Assembly (NCBI GenBank): GCA_943736015.1
Contig: OX031062.1
Location: 26,137,462-26,201,461 of the forward strand
Direction: 5' to 3'
DNA from: Tridacna crocea
Lineage: Eukaryota; Mollusca; Bivalvia; Cardiida; Cardiidae
Length of the DNA: 64,000 nucleotides
Every line of letters starts with the position of its first letter. Position 1 is the stretch's first letter. This document shows positions 32,113 through 44,081 of this stretch, piece after piece. The position numbers were made by a program, and so were the translations under genes. Below the pieces are notes generated by a model. The model made no database searches. It was not told where the DNA came from and saw nothing but the letters and a program-made list of their open reading frames with translations.

Positions 32113-32562
32113 CAAAATTGTACTGACATGTACTTGGTAGTATATTAATGGATAAATATCACACAACCTTAAGTTTGGTGCAACATGAAGCTAAATCTTT
32201 TGAATGTTTCTAGGTAAGAGTTACATAATATCAGATAATTTCAAATCTAGATACCAGTTTCCTGTGTAATACACTTAGCAAGCACAAGTCTAGATTTGGC
32301 AGATTTTTGAAGAAAGTAGATCAAGATCAGCCATTACAGAACATGGTAACTGATCCTGGATTTTTTCTTGACATCCTCCAATTTGTGGTACTTTGGCTAC
32401 GCCTGCCAGATTTTTGCCATTTTGGGTCTCTCCCACTGCGTAGAGAAGATAATTTTGTTTCTTTACAGGTCTTAAGTTTAAATCTAATGCATTTGAAAAT
32501 GAAATGAACATTTTATAGAGAGATACAAACTCCAGATTTCCATTAGATAGAGCCTTACACCC

Positions 32563-32985
32563 TTAAATCTTTACCAGACAACAAAATTCCAAATTTTGAC
32601 CAAATTCAAAGCATAATTATGCAGGCAACTAATCAACCCTTTAACACACAGTCCCGACTTTTGATGACCCTGAGAAAGAAGCCTTTTGAAAACATTGTGG
32701 GAAAAGGAGAAAATGCTGGTAACCAGCATTTTCTCCTTTTCCCACAGTGTTTTCAACTCTGCTGGAAACAATTTTCAATTTTTGAATTACATTTATTTTG
32801 TCGTCTGCAAGTGCTTTCATTTGGGTGAGTCTAAAATTTTGTCATGTAATGAAGGGTTAAATGTTGCCCAAATGATTATTTCTGTCATTGATAGGGGTTA
32901 CCAGCATTTTCTCCTCTTCCCGCAATGTTTTCAAAAGCCATCTCTTTCAGGGTTGTTAAAACTTGGGATTATGCTATAAAAAGTC
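32563..32985 (+). mobile_element. Family P MITE interrupted by another copy
   Basis: The outer long arm (TTTACCAGACAACAAAATTC ... GCAGGCAACT) resumes after the nested copy as AATGTTGCCCAAATGATTAT, then hairpin and GGGTTGTTAAAACTTGGGAT. Other copies have CAACTTAAATGT at this point, so the insertion hit an internal TTAA. Confidence 0.82.
32633..32860 (-). mobile_element. Nested family P MITE
   Basis: TCAACCCTTTAACACACAGT to TGTAATGAAGGGTTAA; left TTAA mutated to TCAA. The hairpin arms match closely around GGTAACC. Confidence 0.9.
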
Positions 32986-32999
32986 ACCCAAACAGTCTA

Positions 33000-33170
33000 A
33001 TATCTTTAGAACCCTACCGGGAGAAAAGGGTAAAAACATCTTGGTAACAAGCATTTTCTCCTTTCACCACAATGTTTTCTTCCCTTTCAGTGACTATTCC
33101 ATCACTTTGCCACATCCAGTTTGTCAGCTGCAAAGGTTGTTGCACAGCAGAGAGATGAATATGTAATTCT
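33000..33170 (-). mobile_element. Family P MITE, diverged
   Basis: ACCCTACCGGGAGAAAAGGG, TTGGTAACAAGCATTTTCTC and TGTCAGCTGCAAAGG. Confidence 0.6.
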
Positions 33171-33214
33171 GTTAGAAAAGAAAATGCAATACCAAGGATT
33201 TTATTAGTGGAAAT

Positions 33215-33393
33215 TCATAGAATGCACTGTGGGAAAAGGAGAAAATGCTGGTAAACAGCATTTTATCCTTTTCCCACAGTGCATTCTACCATTCCCAGAA
33301 CAAATTTCAATTTTTCAGTCACCTTTATTTTGTCGTCTGCAAATGCTTTCAATTTGAACCAGTCTAAAATTTTGTCGTGTGGTAAAGAGTTAA
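33215..33393 (-). mobile_element. Family P MITE with matched variant hairpin
   Basis: The outer stem reads GAATGCACTGTGGG with the exact partner CCCACAGTGCATTC instead of the usual GAAAACATTGTGGG. Left end missing; right end GTGTGGTAAAGAGTTAA. Confidence 0.85.
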
Positions 33394-33479
33394 GTTTGTG
33401 TAGAATCTCTAAAGAGAAACAAACCTAATATTGTTTAGTAGATGGTAAAATTAAAGACACATCAAGGGCAGCTGTAGAA

Positions 33480-33630
33480 GGTAATCTAAATGTGGCTCAA
33501 AAACTAAAGTATATCAGTGCGAGGGTAAAGGAGAAAATACCAGTCACCAGCATTTTCTTTTTTTCCACAATTTTTTAAAAAGTCTTTTTCAGGGTTGTTA
33601 AAACTCGGAAATGTATGGTAAAGGTTAATT
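33480..33630 (+). mobile_element. Family P MITE, right part
   Basis: TCTAAATGTGGCTCAAAAAC, GAGAAAATACCAGTCACCAG, GTATGGTAAAGGTTAA. Confidence 0.65.
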
Positions 33631-34025
33631 CTCTAATGATAAGGCCAATGCTCTACAAAAATGACATTTAAGCAACTGTGTGTAATGGGTATGAATTTCT
33701 AATTTCACTTTGTCAAATTAGAATAATTTACAATTTACAATGCTTCCAACTAGGATAAGTATAATATTGATATAATGCTGTAGTTTAAATTCCATTTAGT
33801 ATATAAAATAAGGTCAACATAGAAGGGTTTTTGCTGAAAATGTGATAAAGATCAGACTTTAAAGAATGTGCAGTTTAATCTTTGATCTCAGAATGCTCAA
33901 TATTTGGTGAAATGTTTGGGCCAAAACTCAATTGGCAGCCTTGAAGTTGCAATTTTTAGATCTTTCCAACTAATATAGATTAATTTGATTTTATTATGTG
34001 GCACTCAAAGGAAACTGTTTACCAA

Positions 34026-34257
34026 ATAACTCTTTACCAAACGGCAAAATTTTAGAGTGGTCCAAATTGAAAGCATTTGCAGACGACAAAATAAACATGA
34101 CTAAAGCATTGAAATTTGTTTAAGGAAGGGAAGAAAATATTGTGGGAAAAGGAGAAAATGCAGGTTTCCAGCATTTTCTCCTTTTCCCACAATGTTTTCA
34201 AAAGGCTTCTTTAACATATTGGTGTTAAAAGTTGGGATTGTGTGTAGGGATGATTAA
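34026..34257 (+). mobile_element. Family P MITE
   Basis: ATAACTCTTTACCAAACGGC to GTGTGTAGGGATGATTAA; hairpin intact apart from the centre (GCAGGTTTCCAGC). Confidence 0.87.
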
Positions 34258-34605
34258 CAAAAGTTTAAGACTGGTCCAAATTGAAAGCATTTATAAACAA
34301 TAAATAGATGTGACTCAAATCTGAAATTTGTCCTTGTAAGGATAGAGAACATTGTAGAGCAAGTGGCAATTTAAGAAAATGCAGGTTACCACTAGTAGGC
34401 ATTTTCTCCTTTTCCCATGATGTTCTTGGCAGCCCTCAGTTTTTATAGGATTTTTCATCAAAGGCAAAGAAAACATTGGTGGAAAGGGAGAAAATGATAG
34501 TTACCAGCATTTTTTCCTTTTCCCACCAAGTTTTCAAAAAGCCTCTTTCTCAAGCTTCTTTCTCTGGGTCGATACAACACAGGATTGGGTGGTAAAAGAA
34601 TCAAC
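34254..34605 (+). mobile_element. Two fused, diverged family P copies
   Basis: The first (TTAACAAAAGTTTAAGACTG ... TTTTCCCATGATGTTC) runs into a second hairpin unit (AACATTGGTGGAAAGGGAGA ... GGATTGGGTGGTAAAAG). Confidence 0.7.
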
Positions 34606-34779
34606 ACAGAATGGCAAAAAGGAGCAATTTTTGCTTATAATTATGCAATAATGTTTTAAATTTTCTCTGCTGTAAATAACAGCTGCTTGCAGGTGGTAAT
34701 TTGCTAAGCACATCTTATCTGTGGGAGTAGCATAATATATGATTTGTCAATTTTACCCCAATCTGCTGAAAGACTTTGA

Positions 34780-34905
34780 TTTAATAAAAGATTAAATTTT
34801 AACGAGAAAAAAGGTCCAGGAATCCAAGATATGCTGGATTCTGTTGCACGATACTCTGCAGGTACATCCTTCACTGCTGGCTTATCAGTCATCAACACTT
34901 CCTCT
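34780..34905 (-). other. Exon-like open segment of unknown origin
   Basis: On the minus strand TTTTTTTTGCAAG could act as a splice acceptor, followed by an open frame with DKPAVKDVP, AEYRATESSIS and WIPGPF, vaguely like a fibronectin III strand pattern. No donor in a useful place was found. It may be chance or an old gene fragment. Confidence 0.15.
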
Positions 34906-35541
34906 TGCAAAAAAAACTTTTAAAACAATCCCCTGACATCCATTTCCCTCTATCCAATTATTTGGAGGGAATAAAGTTTTGTTTAAATTCATGTAGATGA
35001 ACGAAGATGATATTTTTCATATATATTATCAGTAAAAACATTAAAAAAGACAATTAAGAAATATCCATAGATGAACACAATCAATTCTACAAAGACTGAA
35101 ATGACATTTTACATGAAGAGAAAATTTTGAAAAGGTCCAGTTTGATTCAAATACTTGGGTTTGATTCTAAAATTGTGTAAAAGATCATAGGGAGACAAAA
35201 TTGTGATGGCTGACATCATTTTCTTTTCTTGGAAAGCTTTTTACCTAAACAGAAAATTGCAGAGATATGATTTTGAGTTACTAAACAGAAAGTAAACATT
35301 TTTTTTCCCACTCGAGAGGGAAGCTAAGGAAGTGTGACTTTCTGCTTCATGTACGATATATCCTGAAAGATGGCGCCAAAAGATGGTACTATTTTTGTTC
35401 TTCAAGGTATGAACCCGCTGTCATTATTTCATTTTATTGCTTTTCTTACTCACAGTTTTGTAACACAACAGGAGCAATGTGATTATCTAAACTCTCTTGC
35501 TACCATTTTTAAGAAAGACAAGTCTAATTTCATCTCGTGAT

Positions 35542-35770
35542 TTAACCCATTACCACACAACCCCTACTTTTGGCGACCCTTAGAAAGAAGCTGATAGAAA
35601 ACATTGTGGGAAAAGGAGAAAATGCTGGTAACCAGCATTTTCTCCTTTTCCCACAATGTTTTCTACCCTTCACAAAACAAATTTTAAATTTTCAGTCACT
35701 TCTGTTTTGTCGTCTGCAAATGCATTCGATTTGGACAAGCCTAAAATATTGTCGTTTGGTAAAGAGTTAA
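35542..35770 (-). mobile_element. Family P MITE
   Basis: TTAACCCATTACCACACAAC to TTTGGTAAAGAGTTAA; perfect hairpin, both TTAA intact. Confidence 0.93.
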
Positions 35771-35819
35771 AAGAATCCTGAGAGAATTAAACATTCCATA
35801 ATTATGATTCAATTGACTG

Positions 35820-35925
35820 CATTAAAGAGTATCACGGCTCCCAGCATTTTCTCCTTTTGTCTCATTGATTTCAACTGTCTCCTTCCTGAGGGTCTTTTAA
35901 AACACAGGATTGTAAAGGGTCAAAG
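35820..35925 (+). mobile_element. Family P MITE, right half
   Basis: CTCCCAGCATTTTCTCCTTT and CTGAGGGTCTTTTAAAACAC, then GGATTGTAAAGGGTC. Confidence 0.6.
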
Positions 35926-36559
35926 ATCTGGAAATGAAGTTCACAGATGATGATAAATTAGTGCTGATCATACTCAGCAATAAACTCAAGAATGTGGAAA
36001 GGCAATTATTTATGCTAGTGTTAGAATTGCTTTATAAACAAAAAAAGCCTAAAAATTGCCCCAAACACTGTTTTATGATTGACTATTTGTATGGGTTATT
36101 ACAGAAATTTATAAAAAAAATCAAAATTGCAACAACGACTCAATTTTTTTTCTTAACTGACTGTTTCACGTTCTTCAGCTAATTCTGCAAACTGATACAA
36201 TTAACTTTCACCTGTAGATAGGATTATAGTGACAGTCCTAGGGCAAGGCACTTTCACCTAAAGAAAGGAGAGTGTCCTTTAGCAAGGTACTTTCCAGTCT
36301 AAGTCACTAAGGTTAGACAATAAAAAAAATCAAAAGTCTACTGCTGTATTCTCTTGACACATTTTTGGCAGCAATATGTGCAGAAAAGATGTATAAATAG
36401 AGCATTTTAGTGGGGTAAAAAGGCAGATAAAACTGATTTTGAATGATCATTATAAATCAGTTCCAAGGCTGCATCATCCCCTGGGGAAAAAGAAAAGAGG
36501 GGAAGGCCGATAGGATCCTGATCTAAATTAGCAGAAAAAAATATAGAAAAAAGAAATGC

Positions 36560-36720
36560 AGAAGTAAATGCACAATATGTTGTGGTACAAGGAGAAAATG
36601 CTGGTTACCTGCATTTCCTCCTTAAAAACTAACAATGTTTTCCAATCCTGCAAACATTTTCTAAAAGCCTTCTAGCTTGTGGTTGTCAAAAGTTTGAATT
36701 ATTTAGTAGTGAGTTTAGGG
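36560..36720 (+). mobile_element. Family P MITE, decayed
   Basis: TTGTGGTACAAGGAGAAAAT, GCTGGTTACCTGCATTTCCT and TTAGTAGTGAGTTTAG. Confidence 0.6.
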
Positions 36721-36773
36721 GACAATATTTTCTATACAAAAATTTTAATATCAGGTTTGCTTTGGCACATACA

Positions 36774-37002
36774 TTAACCCATTACCAAATGTCAATATTT
36801 TAGACTGGTCCAAATTGAAAGTATTTGCAGACGACAAAATAAAGGTGACTGAAAAGTTTAAATTTGTTTTGTGAAGGGTAGAAAACATTGTGGGAAAAGG
36901 AGAAAATGCTGATTACCAGCATTTTCTCCTTTTCCCACAATGTTTTCTAAAGGCTTCTGTCTCAGGGTCGTCAAAAGTAGGGATTGTGTGGTAATGGGTT
37001 AA
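36774..37002 (+). mobile_element. Family P MITE
   Basis: TTAACCCATTACCAAATGTC to GTGTGGTAATGGGTTAA; both TTAA intact; hairpin GCTGATTACCAGC. Confidence 0.93.
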
Positions 37003-37366
37003 AACAGTTGCCTAAATAATGCCTCCTCTATGCTATAAAAAAGCTTAATTCTTTTTAAATAATAATTCAGAAAATCTGAACAATGCGGGTAATCATTATC
37101 TTACATCATTTCTCATAGATCTAAAGGCGCTCGATTACATTGATGGGGAATCCACGCTTTTGGCGGGGTTTGGAATTTCATGATGATTGGCAGCACAGAA
37201 CACATCATCGTAGATATTTACGTCAATCTAACATAACTTAGTATGAAAAACTTCTGTCTGCTTTTTTATTATTATAGAGAATCTCAGCAATAACACAGTG
37301 GATTGCATACTTCAGTTGACTGTTACCCCTTGAAATGGGTTGGCAGCAGTTGACTTGAACTGAAGT

Positions 37367-37596
37367 TTAACTCTACCAAACGACAAAATGTTAGACTGGT
37401 CCAAACTGAAAGCATTTTGCAGGCAACAAAATAAATGGAACTCAAACATTCAAATTTGTTTCCAACAGGGTAGGAAACATTGTGGGAAAAGGAGAAAATG
37501 CTGCTTACCAGCATTTTCTCCTTTACCTACAATGTTTTCAAAAGACTTCTTTCTCTGAGGGTTGTTAAAAGTCAGGATTGTGTGGTAAAGAGTTAA
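37367..37596 (+). mobile_element. Family P MITE
   Basis: TTAACTCTACCAAACGACAA to GTGTGGTAAAGAGTTAA. Confidence 0.92.
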
Positions 37597-37656
37597 TTCA
37601 CATAAATGTCACGTGTACATTCTAAAAATGTAGCTTCCATAGAAAAAAAATACTTA

Positions 37657-37900
37657 TTAACCTTTTACCACACTATGAATTCTTAGACATGTCTAAAATG
37701 AAAGCATTTGCAGACACAAAAAACATATGTGGTTCTAAATTGACAGGTGAGACATCATAGAAAAGGCAAAAAAAATGAAGGAAAAGAAAAAAAGTGCTGG
37801 TTACTTGCACTCTTTGAGACTTTTTCTCCTTTCCCACAATATTTTCAAGAGATCATTTCCTCAAGGTTGTTAAAACTTAGGACTGTCTGGGAAAGGTTAA
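37657..37900 (+). mobile_element. Family P MITE, diverged
   Basis: TTAACCTTTTACCACACTAT to CTGGGAAAGGTTAA; hairpin expanded and imperfect. Confidence 0.8.
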
Positions 37901-38122
37901 GTTTTACAAAACAGTTTTAATGACCCTGATAGAGACTGTTTCCCTGGTGAAGAGCATTTTCTTCTTTTTCCATAATATTTTTGTGACAAGATTCTTCAAA
38001 GATAAGCTCATAATGATCAGTATATAATTTGTGGTCTCCACTTGTCTTCAGTGTGGTCCGCTGGCTTTCCACTGGGACAGTTCAAAAAGTATTGGTTAAC
38101 CCTGTACCACATCATCAAGAGT

Positions 38123-38352
38123 TTAACCCTTTACCACATGATCCCAACTTTTGACGTCCCTGAGGGAGAGGCCTTTTGAAAACATTGTGGGAAAAGGAGA
38201 AAATGCTGGGAAACCAGCATTTTCTCCTTTTCCCACAATGTTTTCTTTCCTTTCAATGACAAAGTTTTATATTTCAAGCTACATTTCATTTCTCCTTTTT
38301 TATGCTTTCAATGGGGACAAGGTTGAAATTTTGCCGTGTGGAAAAGGGTTAA
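38123..38352 (-). mobile_element. Family P MITE
   Basis: TTAACCCTTTACCACATGAT to GTGTGGAAAAGGGTTAA. Shares its right TTAA with the next copy; a truncated left end of another copy precedes it at 38096. Confidence 0.92.
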
Positions 38353-38579
38353 CTCTTTGTAATCAAACAACAGATTTTGGACTGGACCAAATTCAAAGCA
38401 TCTGCAGACGACAAATTAGTTCCTGTTAATATGATGATTTCTGACTTTGATACAGTGGAAAATATTGCGGGAAAAGGAGAAAATGCTGGTTACCAGCATT
38501 TTCACCTTTTCCCACAATAATTTCAATAGGATTCTTTCTCAGGGTTGTTAAAACTTGGGATTATATAGTAAAGATTTAA
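38349..38579 (+). mobile_element. Family P MITE
   Basis: TTAACTCTTTGTAATCAAAC to TATAGTAAAGATTTAA; hairpin near perfect (TTTTCACC mismatch). Confidence 0.88.
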
Positions 38580-38589
38580 ATCATCCTAA

Positions 38590-38780
38590 GAAATACTAGG
38601 GCGTCTGAAAATATTGTGGGGGAAGGAGAACATGCTAGTTACCAGCATTTTCTCCTTTTTCCCATATGTTTTCTACCTTTTCTACCTTTCAAAGACAACT
38701 TTGCCAATTGGAACTACAACTGTCGTCTCCAAATGATTTTAGACCAATTTCTCCAAATATTGCTGCAGTGTGTCTGTAAA
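38590..38780 (-). mobile_element. Family P MITE, diverged
   Basis: GAAAATATTGTGGGGGAAGG, CATGCTAGTTACCAGCATTT and CGTCTCCAAATGATTTTAGA. Confidence 0.7.
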
Positions 38781-38908
38781 CAGGGTCTGTTGCAATACTA
38801 AAACTGCACAAGGAAAATTATGTTACTAGGGTATTATGATTTCTGTAACTTCGGAATGTCTGGTTCAAACTCAAAATAAACTCCCATAAAGTGCAGAACT
38901 CGCTATTA

Positions 38909-39132
38909 ACGTTTTACCCCATGGCAAAATTTTAGACCTACCCAAATTGAAGCATTTTACAGACAACAATTTCAGAGTGGCTCAAATGGTGCTATTTTGC
39001 TTTGATAGGGTAGAAAACTTTGTGGGAAAAGGAGAAAATGATGGTTACAAGCATTTTCTCCTTTTCCCACAATGATTTCAAACTGCTTCATTCTCAGTCA
39101 TTAAAAGCCGTTATTGTGTGGTAAAGGGTTAA
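38909..39132 (+). mobile_element. Family P MITE
   Basis: CGTTTTACCCCATGGCAAAA to GTGTGGTAAAGGGTTAA; hairpin GATGGTTACAAGC. Confidence 0.87.
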
Positions 39133-39140
39133 TTGCATAA

Positions 39141-39345
39141 ATTTAATCCTTTACTAGACAACAAAATTTTAGACTTACCTGCATTTGCAGCTGACAAATC
39201 AAATGTGGTTCAAATCATCAGATAGCATGTGTGAAAAGATAGAAAACATGAAGGGAAAAGGAAAAAATGCCAAATGCAAGCATTTACTATTTGTTCCATA
39301 TTGTATTCAAAAGCCAGTTACGTTGGTGCTGTTTGAAGTTTATAC
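39141..39345 (+). mobile_element. Family P MITE, diverged
   Basis: TTTAATCCTTTACTAGACAA, GCATTTGCAGCTGACAAATC; hairpin decayed. Confidence 0.6.
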
Positions 39346-39499
39346 AATGCATGACATGAAAAGTGGTGATAGAAGTATCTGAACATTTTCTGAAGTGTTA
39401 CTGTATTTTATCCATTTAAAAAAACACACACAAAAATAGCTAATCTTTTTCTTAATGTTATACAAGATGATTGCTTATAATTGCCCACCCTTTTCCAAA

Positions 39500-39732
39500 A
39501 GATCCCTATTTAATGCTATATCAAACGACACAATATTATACTTGTCCAAATTGAAAACATTTGAGAAGACAATATAAAAGTGACTCAAAAATTGGAACTT
39601 GAATTCGGAGGTGCACTAAACATTGTGGGAAAAGGAGAAAATGTGGGTTACCAGCATTTTTTTCTTTTTCCACAATGTTTCAAAAGCTTCTTTTATCTTG
39701 TTAAAACTTGAGATTGTGTGGTAAGGGGTTAA
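39500..39732 (+). mobile_element. Family P MITE
   Basis: ATATCAAACGACACAATATT, hairpin AAAATGTGGGTTACCAGCAT, GTGTGGTAAGGGGTTAA. Confidence 0.83.
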
Positions 39733-39836
39733 CTGGTTAAAATGCCATGCATGCTCCTGTGGACACCACAGTCTAATCTAGGATCTACACTGTCTGAAAC
39801 AGAGGGATTTTTCCAACAAGAAGTCACTCCAACATC

Positions 39837-40056
39837 TTAGCCCATTACCACACAAACCCGAGTTTTAACATAGAAGGCTTTCGTAAACATTAAGGGAAAA
39901 GAAGAAAATGCTGGTAACCAACATTTTCTGCTTTCCCCCTAATGTTTTCTTCCCCATGAAAAACAAAAATTATCCTTTCAGTTACATTTAATTTGTTGTC
40001 TACAAATCCTTTGAATTTGGACCAGTCTAAATTTTTTTTGTTTGGTTAAGAGTTAA
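39837..40056 (-). mobile_element. Family P MITE
   Basis: TTAGCCCATTACCACACAAA to TTTGGTTAAGAGTTAA. Confidence 0.87.
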
Positions 40057-40300
40057 AACATCACTTTTTGCTGAAAATTTGCATTTAGTAGAAATCAGGC
40101 AGTATGCATCTAAAATGTCAAACAACTTTTTGGTGATGCCACAAAAGATTAGAAGATCTTAAGATTGTAGAAGTATAATGCATCGTTGTTGGCCGGAGAA
40201 TTTACCTGGAATGATGAGCTAGAAACGCCTTTGAAGTTCCATTACCAGGGTGGGTGGAACATGCACATGGGCAATGCTTAGTATAATGAGAAAAGTGGGT

Positions 40301-40529
40301 TTAACCCCTTACCAAACAACAAAATTTTAGGCTGTTCCAGATTGAAAGCACTTGCAGATGATAACTTAAGTGTAACTCAAAGATTGAATTTTGTTTCAAG
40401 CAGGGTAGAAAACACTGTGGGAAAAGGATAAAATGCTGGTTACCAGCATTTTATCCTTTTCCCACAATGTTTTCAAGAGGTTTCTATCTCAGGGTTGTAA
40501 AAACCAGGGATTGTTTGGTCTAGGGTTAA
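40301..40529 (+). mobile_element. Family P MITE with matched variant hairpin
   Basis: The inner stem reads GGATAAAATG on the left and CATTTTATCC on the right, a paired change from the usual GGAGAAAATG/CATTTTCTCC. TTAACCCCTTACCAAACAAC to GGTCTAGGGTTAA. Confidence 0.92.
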
Positions 40530-40589
40530 CTCCTTACCAGACAACAATAACTTAAGCTTTCTTGACTGAAAGAGTTTGCACACTACGTA
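40526..40589 (+). mobile_element. Family P left-end fragment
   Basis: TTAACTCCTTACCAGACAAC, cut off where the next copy begins; shares its TTAA with the preceding copy. Confidence 0.75.
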
Positions 40590-40818
40590 TTAACTCATTA
40601 CCACACTGGAAAATTTTAGACTGGTCCAAATTCAAAGCATTTGCAGATGACAAAATAAAGGTGACTCAAAAATAGAAATTTGTTCTGGTAAGGATAGAAA
40701 ACTGTGTGGGAAAAGGAGAAAATGCTGGTTACCAGCATTTTCTCCTTTTCCCACAGTGTTTTCAAAAGGCTTCTTTCTCAGGGGCGTCAAAAGTAGGGAT
40801 TGTGTGGTAATGGGTTAA
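40590..40818 (+). mobile_element. Family P MITE
   Basis: TTAACTCATTACCACACTGG to GTGTGGTAATGGGTTAA; hairpin near perfect. A decayed hairpin follows at 40855-40915. Confidence 0.93.
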
Positions 40819-40967
40819 ATGTTGTTCTATTTGAAAGATTTGTCTTTGAAACAGTAAAAATATCTTGGGAAAATGCTGGTAAAGAACATTTTATCTTTTT
40901 CCCTAGAATGTTTTTCATTACATTTTTGCTAGAGTTTTATTAAAACACTGGATTGTATGACATAGAG

Positions 40968-41183
40968 TTAACCATTTATGGGACAAAAATAGCTTGTATT
41001 TTTCAAAATTGAAAGCATTTGTAGATGACAATTTAAAAGGGGCTCAATCGATGGAAGTTTTTTCTGAAAGTTTAGAACACATTGTGGGAAAAGGAGAAAA
41101 TGTTTGTTACCAGCATTTTTTCCATTTCCCACTATGTTTTCAAATGACTTCTTCGACTCAGGATTGTGTGTTAAAGGAATAAA
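40968..41183 (+). mobile_element. Family P MITE, diverged
   Basis: TTAACCATTTATGGGACAAA, hairpin AAAATGTTTGTTACCAGCAT, GTGTGTTAAAGG. Confidence 0.75.
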
Positions 41184-41309
41184 ACATGATTGTACATCTT
41201 CGAAATTTGACATCACTTGTATAATATGGGTCTTTTTGTCTAAGATGTTAGTTTCACAAAAAACTTTTTTGTTTTACTGAAATCAGCTAACCTGTTTTTA
41301 ACCCCAGTC

Positions 41310-41530
41310 ATAGGCAGAGGGATATAGTTTTAGCATTGCCCGTCCATATGTCCTTTCATCTGTCTGTCCGTCTGGGACAATATCTCAAATACAATCAGAT
41401 GGATTTTCATGAAACTTTGTATGTACAATAACCTATTCTGCCAATCACTTTTTTTTTTTCATTTTTTGATTTGATGCAAAATGGCTGACTCAAACCATTT
41501 TGACTTATATGGTCAGCGGGGGATATCATT
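41310..41530 (+). repeat. Probable dispersed repeat fragment
   Basis: GAGGGATATAGTTTTAGC, CTGTCTGTCCGTCTGGGACA and TTTTCATGAAACTTTGTA resemble a fragment common in mollusc genomes. This rests on recall, with no second copy in the window. Confidence 0.35.
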
Positions 41531-41759
41531 TTAACAAAATTGCTTGTTCAACCTACTTTTAAGTGTTTATTTGTGAAAAATTTCACTTACAATAGCAGAC
41601 TTATATTATAAATGTTCTAAATTCCTGTAGTGACACAGCATCCACATCTGCAAAATAATGGAATTAGATCTGTGATTAATGAGTCAAGTCTGTTTATTTT
41701 GCACAGATGAATCTGGAATCTTGTACTAGCTCAGGATTTTAGAATGCTTTTAAAGTCTG

Positions 41760-41972
41760 TTAACCCATTACCCTACTTTTGATGACCTTGAGATAGAAAC
41801 CTTTAGAAAACATTGTGGGAAAAGGATAAAATGCTGGTAACCAGCATTTTCTCTTTTTCCCACAAAGTTTTCTACCCTTCTCAAAACAAATTTTCAGTCA
41901 ATTTTGTTTTGTGGTCTGCAAATGCTTTCGATTTGGACAAACCTAAAATTTCATTGTTTGGTAATGAGTTAA
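41760..41972 (-). mobile_element. Family P MITE
   Basis: TTAACCCATTACCCTACTTT to TTTGGTAATGAGTTAA. A short deletion removes ACACAATCC after the left end; one hairpin arm has GGATAAAATG. Confidence 0.92.
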
Positions 41973-42164
41973 TGTTAGTAAAATGCCTCTCTTATGACAA
42001 ACTCAATGAAAATCAGAACCTGAGACTTTTAGTGGGTTTGAGTAAAATAACAGGCATAAGTTTTTTCATGAAACCAGGCCAAGCTGTATTATTACACAGA
42101 ATGGTCCTTTGACATGCAGAAAATTTGCTAGAAACTGCAGCAGACTGCGCAGATTGATCTGAGT

Positions 42165-42394
42165 TTAACCCATCATCAGATGACATTATTTTAGGCTTGT
42201 CAAAATCCAAAGCATTTACCGATGACGAAAAAAAAAGTGACTGAAAATTTGAAATTTGTTTTGTGGAAGGTGGAAAATATTGTGGGAATAGGAGAAAATG
42301 CTGGTTACCAGCATTTTCTCCCTTTCCCACAATGTTTTCTATAGGCTTCTTTCTCAGGGTTGCCAAAAGTAGGAATTGTGTGGTAATGGGTTAA
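42165..42394 (+). mobile_element. Family P MITE
   Basis: TTAACCCATCATCAGATGAC to GTGTGGTAATGGGTTAA; hairpin almost perfect. Confidence 0.92.
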
Positions 42395-42634
42395 CCTTTT
42401 GTAGAGGCGTTCAAACAGCTTGTCCAAGAATATGACTCACTTTCATTCTACAGGTAAAGAAAATCACATTGGATTTTATTTTGGTCTCTGTAATTCAGTC
42501 AAGTAATAAAATTTGTGGGATTTTTATGTCTTTGTCATTTCACTCAGGAATTATTTTGTGGAATTCTCATAATATCCGGTTATAAATACTTTTCACTATA
42601 ATTATCTAGTTATAAATATGTGTACTTTTCATTT

Positions 42635-42866
42635 CACTAACTCTTAACCAAACTACAACATTTTGGAGTGTCCAAATCCAAAGCATTCACAAATAATAAA
42701 CTAAAATTTGCGCAAATTGTGAAAACCATCCTTTAAATGGTAAAAAACATTGTGGGAAAACGAGAAAATGCTGGTGACTAGAATTTCTCTTTTTTTTTAC
42801 AATGCAAAAAAACCCTCAAACTTCTTTAAGGTCACTAAAACTTGGGATAATGTGATATATGGTTAA
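42635..42866 (+). mobile_element. Family P MITE, diverged
   Basis: CTAACTCTTAACCAAACTAC to TATATGGTTAA; hairpin imperfect (GCTGGTGACTAGAAT). Confidence 0.78.
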
Positions 42867-43409
42867 CACACTTAGTTTTGCAACCTAAAATTGATAATGC
42901 TAAATATTCATCTTAGCTTATTTAATAGACGTAGTGATAAAACTTGTGCATAGGTAACAACTATGCACTACTTTTTTTCTGTTGTGGAAAAACTATTTGT
43001 ACTTTATTGGGTTTTTTTTTTTCAAGTTTAAAAAAAATCTTGACTAAAAAATGTTCTGCTCCAACACACAACACTAGCATGATAGTTTCATCTTCATCAA
43101 CTTTTGATTATTAAGATTTTCTTTCTTTCCTTTTTCTTTCAAAGTCCCTCATAATGGTAAGACTTGAAAATGAAAAATCTGCAAGAAGTGTCTGAAAGAA
43201 AAAATTGTTGTTTGAAAAGGATTTGATTTTGAACATTTCTGAAATTATTTTGCCTGTGAATGAAAGGGTCATCCTGTGGATCAGGTGTTCAAGATTGGAT
43301 TTCTAATCAGAAAATCCAGATTAGATCCCTAATGGCAGTCTGATCATGTGAATGGTCTTGAGCTACTGGTGCTAATAGCACTGAATTCATCAATCAACAT
43401 GGATGCTAG

Positions 43410-43639
43410 TTAACTCTTTACCACACAACAAAATTTTGGACTTGTCCAAATTGAAAACACTTGCAGACGACAAAATAAATGTGAATCAGAAATTGAAAAT
43501 TGACTTGGAAAGGCTGGAAAACATTGTGGGAAAAGGGGAAAATGCTGGTTACCAGCATTTTCTCCTTTTTCCCACAATTTTTTCAAAGGCTTTCTTTCTC
43601 AGGGTCGTTAAAAGTCGGGATTGTGTGGTAAAGAGTTAA
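43410..43639 (+). mobile_element. Family P MITE
   Basis: TTAACTCTTTACCACACAAC to GTGTGGTAAAGAGTTAA; both TTAA intact. Confidence 0.93.
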
Positions 43640-44081
43640 CTGCATTTCTCCATTTTCTTTACAGAGTCCTTTTCCCTTTTAAACACAAATCCCATTTACT
43701 AGAGCCATATTTGATGACCCATAATTCTTTCCATTTGAATAAATTCATTTTTTTTCTCATAGATTGCTAATGCAGGTGCCTCCCTCATGCAACAAGTGAT
43801 AATTATGCCTTTTGCTCTGAGAATGAAAAATAAACCTTAACTCGGTCTACAAACAATTGTCTTGAACGGCAAGTATCAAAAGATGCTCAATAAAACTTCG
43901 TTTTGGTCAATTTAGTGATAACAATGTGAAGTACATGTACTTGATAAGATCAAAGGGAGACAACTCAGAACAGTGAATTACACAACTAATCAATTGTTAT
44001 CTCCCTTAGAAAAGATAAATGCTGATACAGCACTCTTGAATTTTACTTTGAAAAAACAGAATTCAATTCTCTGTTTAACTC

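Noticed and set aside
35335-35410. Short plus-strand open stretch followed by AAG|GTATG
   Set aside because: Wrong strand for VGLL4, very short, and no acceptor or homology could be supported.
35934-36182. 82-codon plus-strand frame (MKFTDDDKLVL...)
   Set aside because: Lys- and Phe-rich as expected of A/T-rich DNA; no domain, no splice context, wrong strand for VGLL4.
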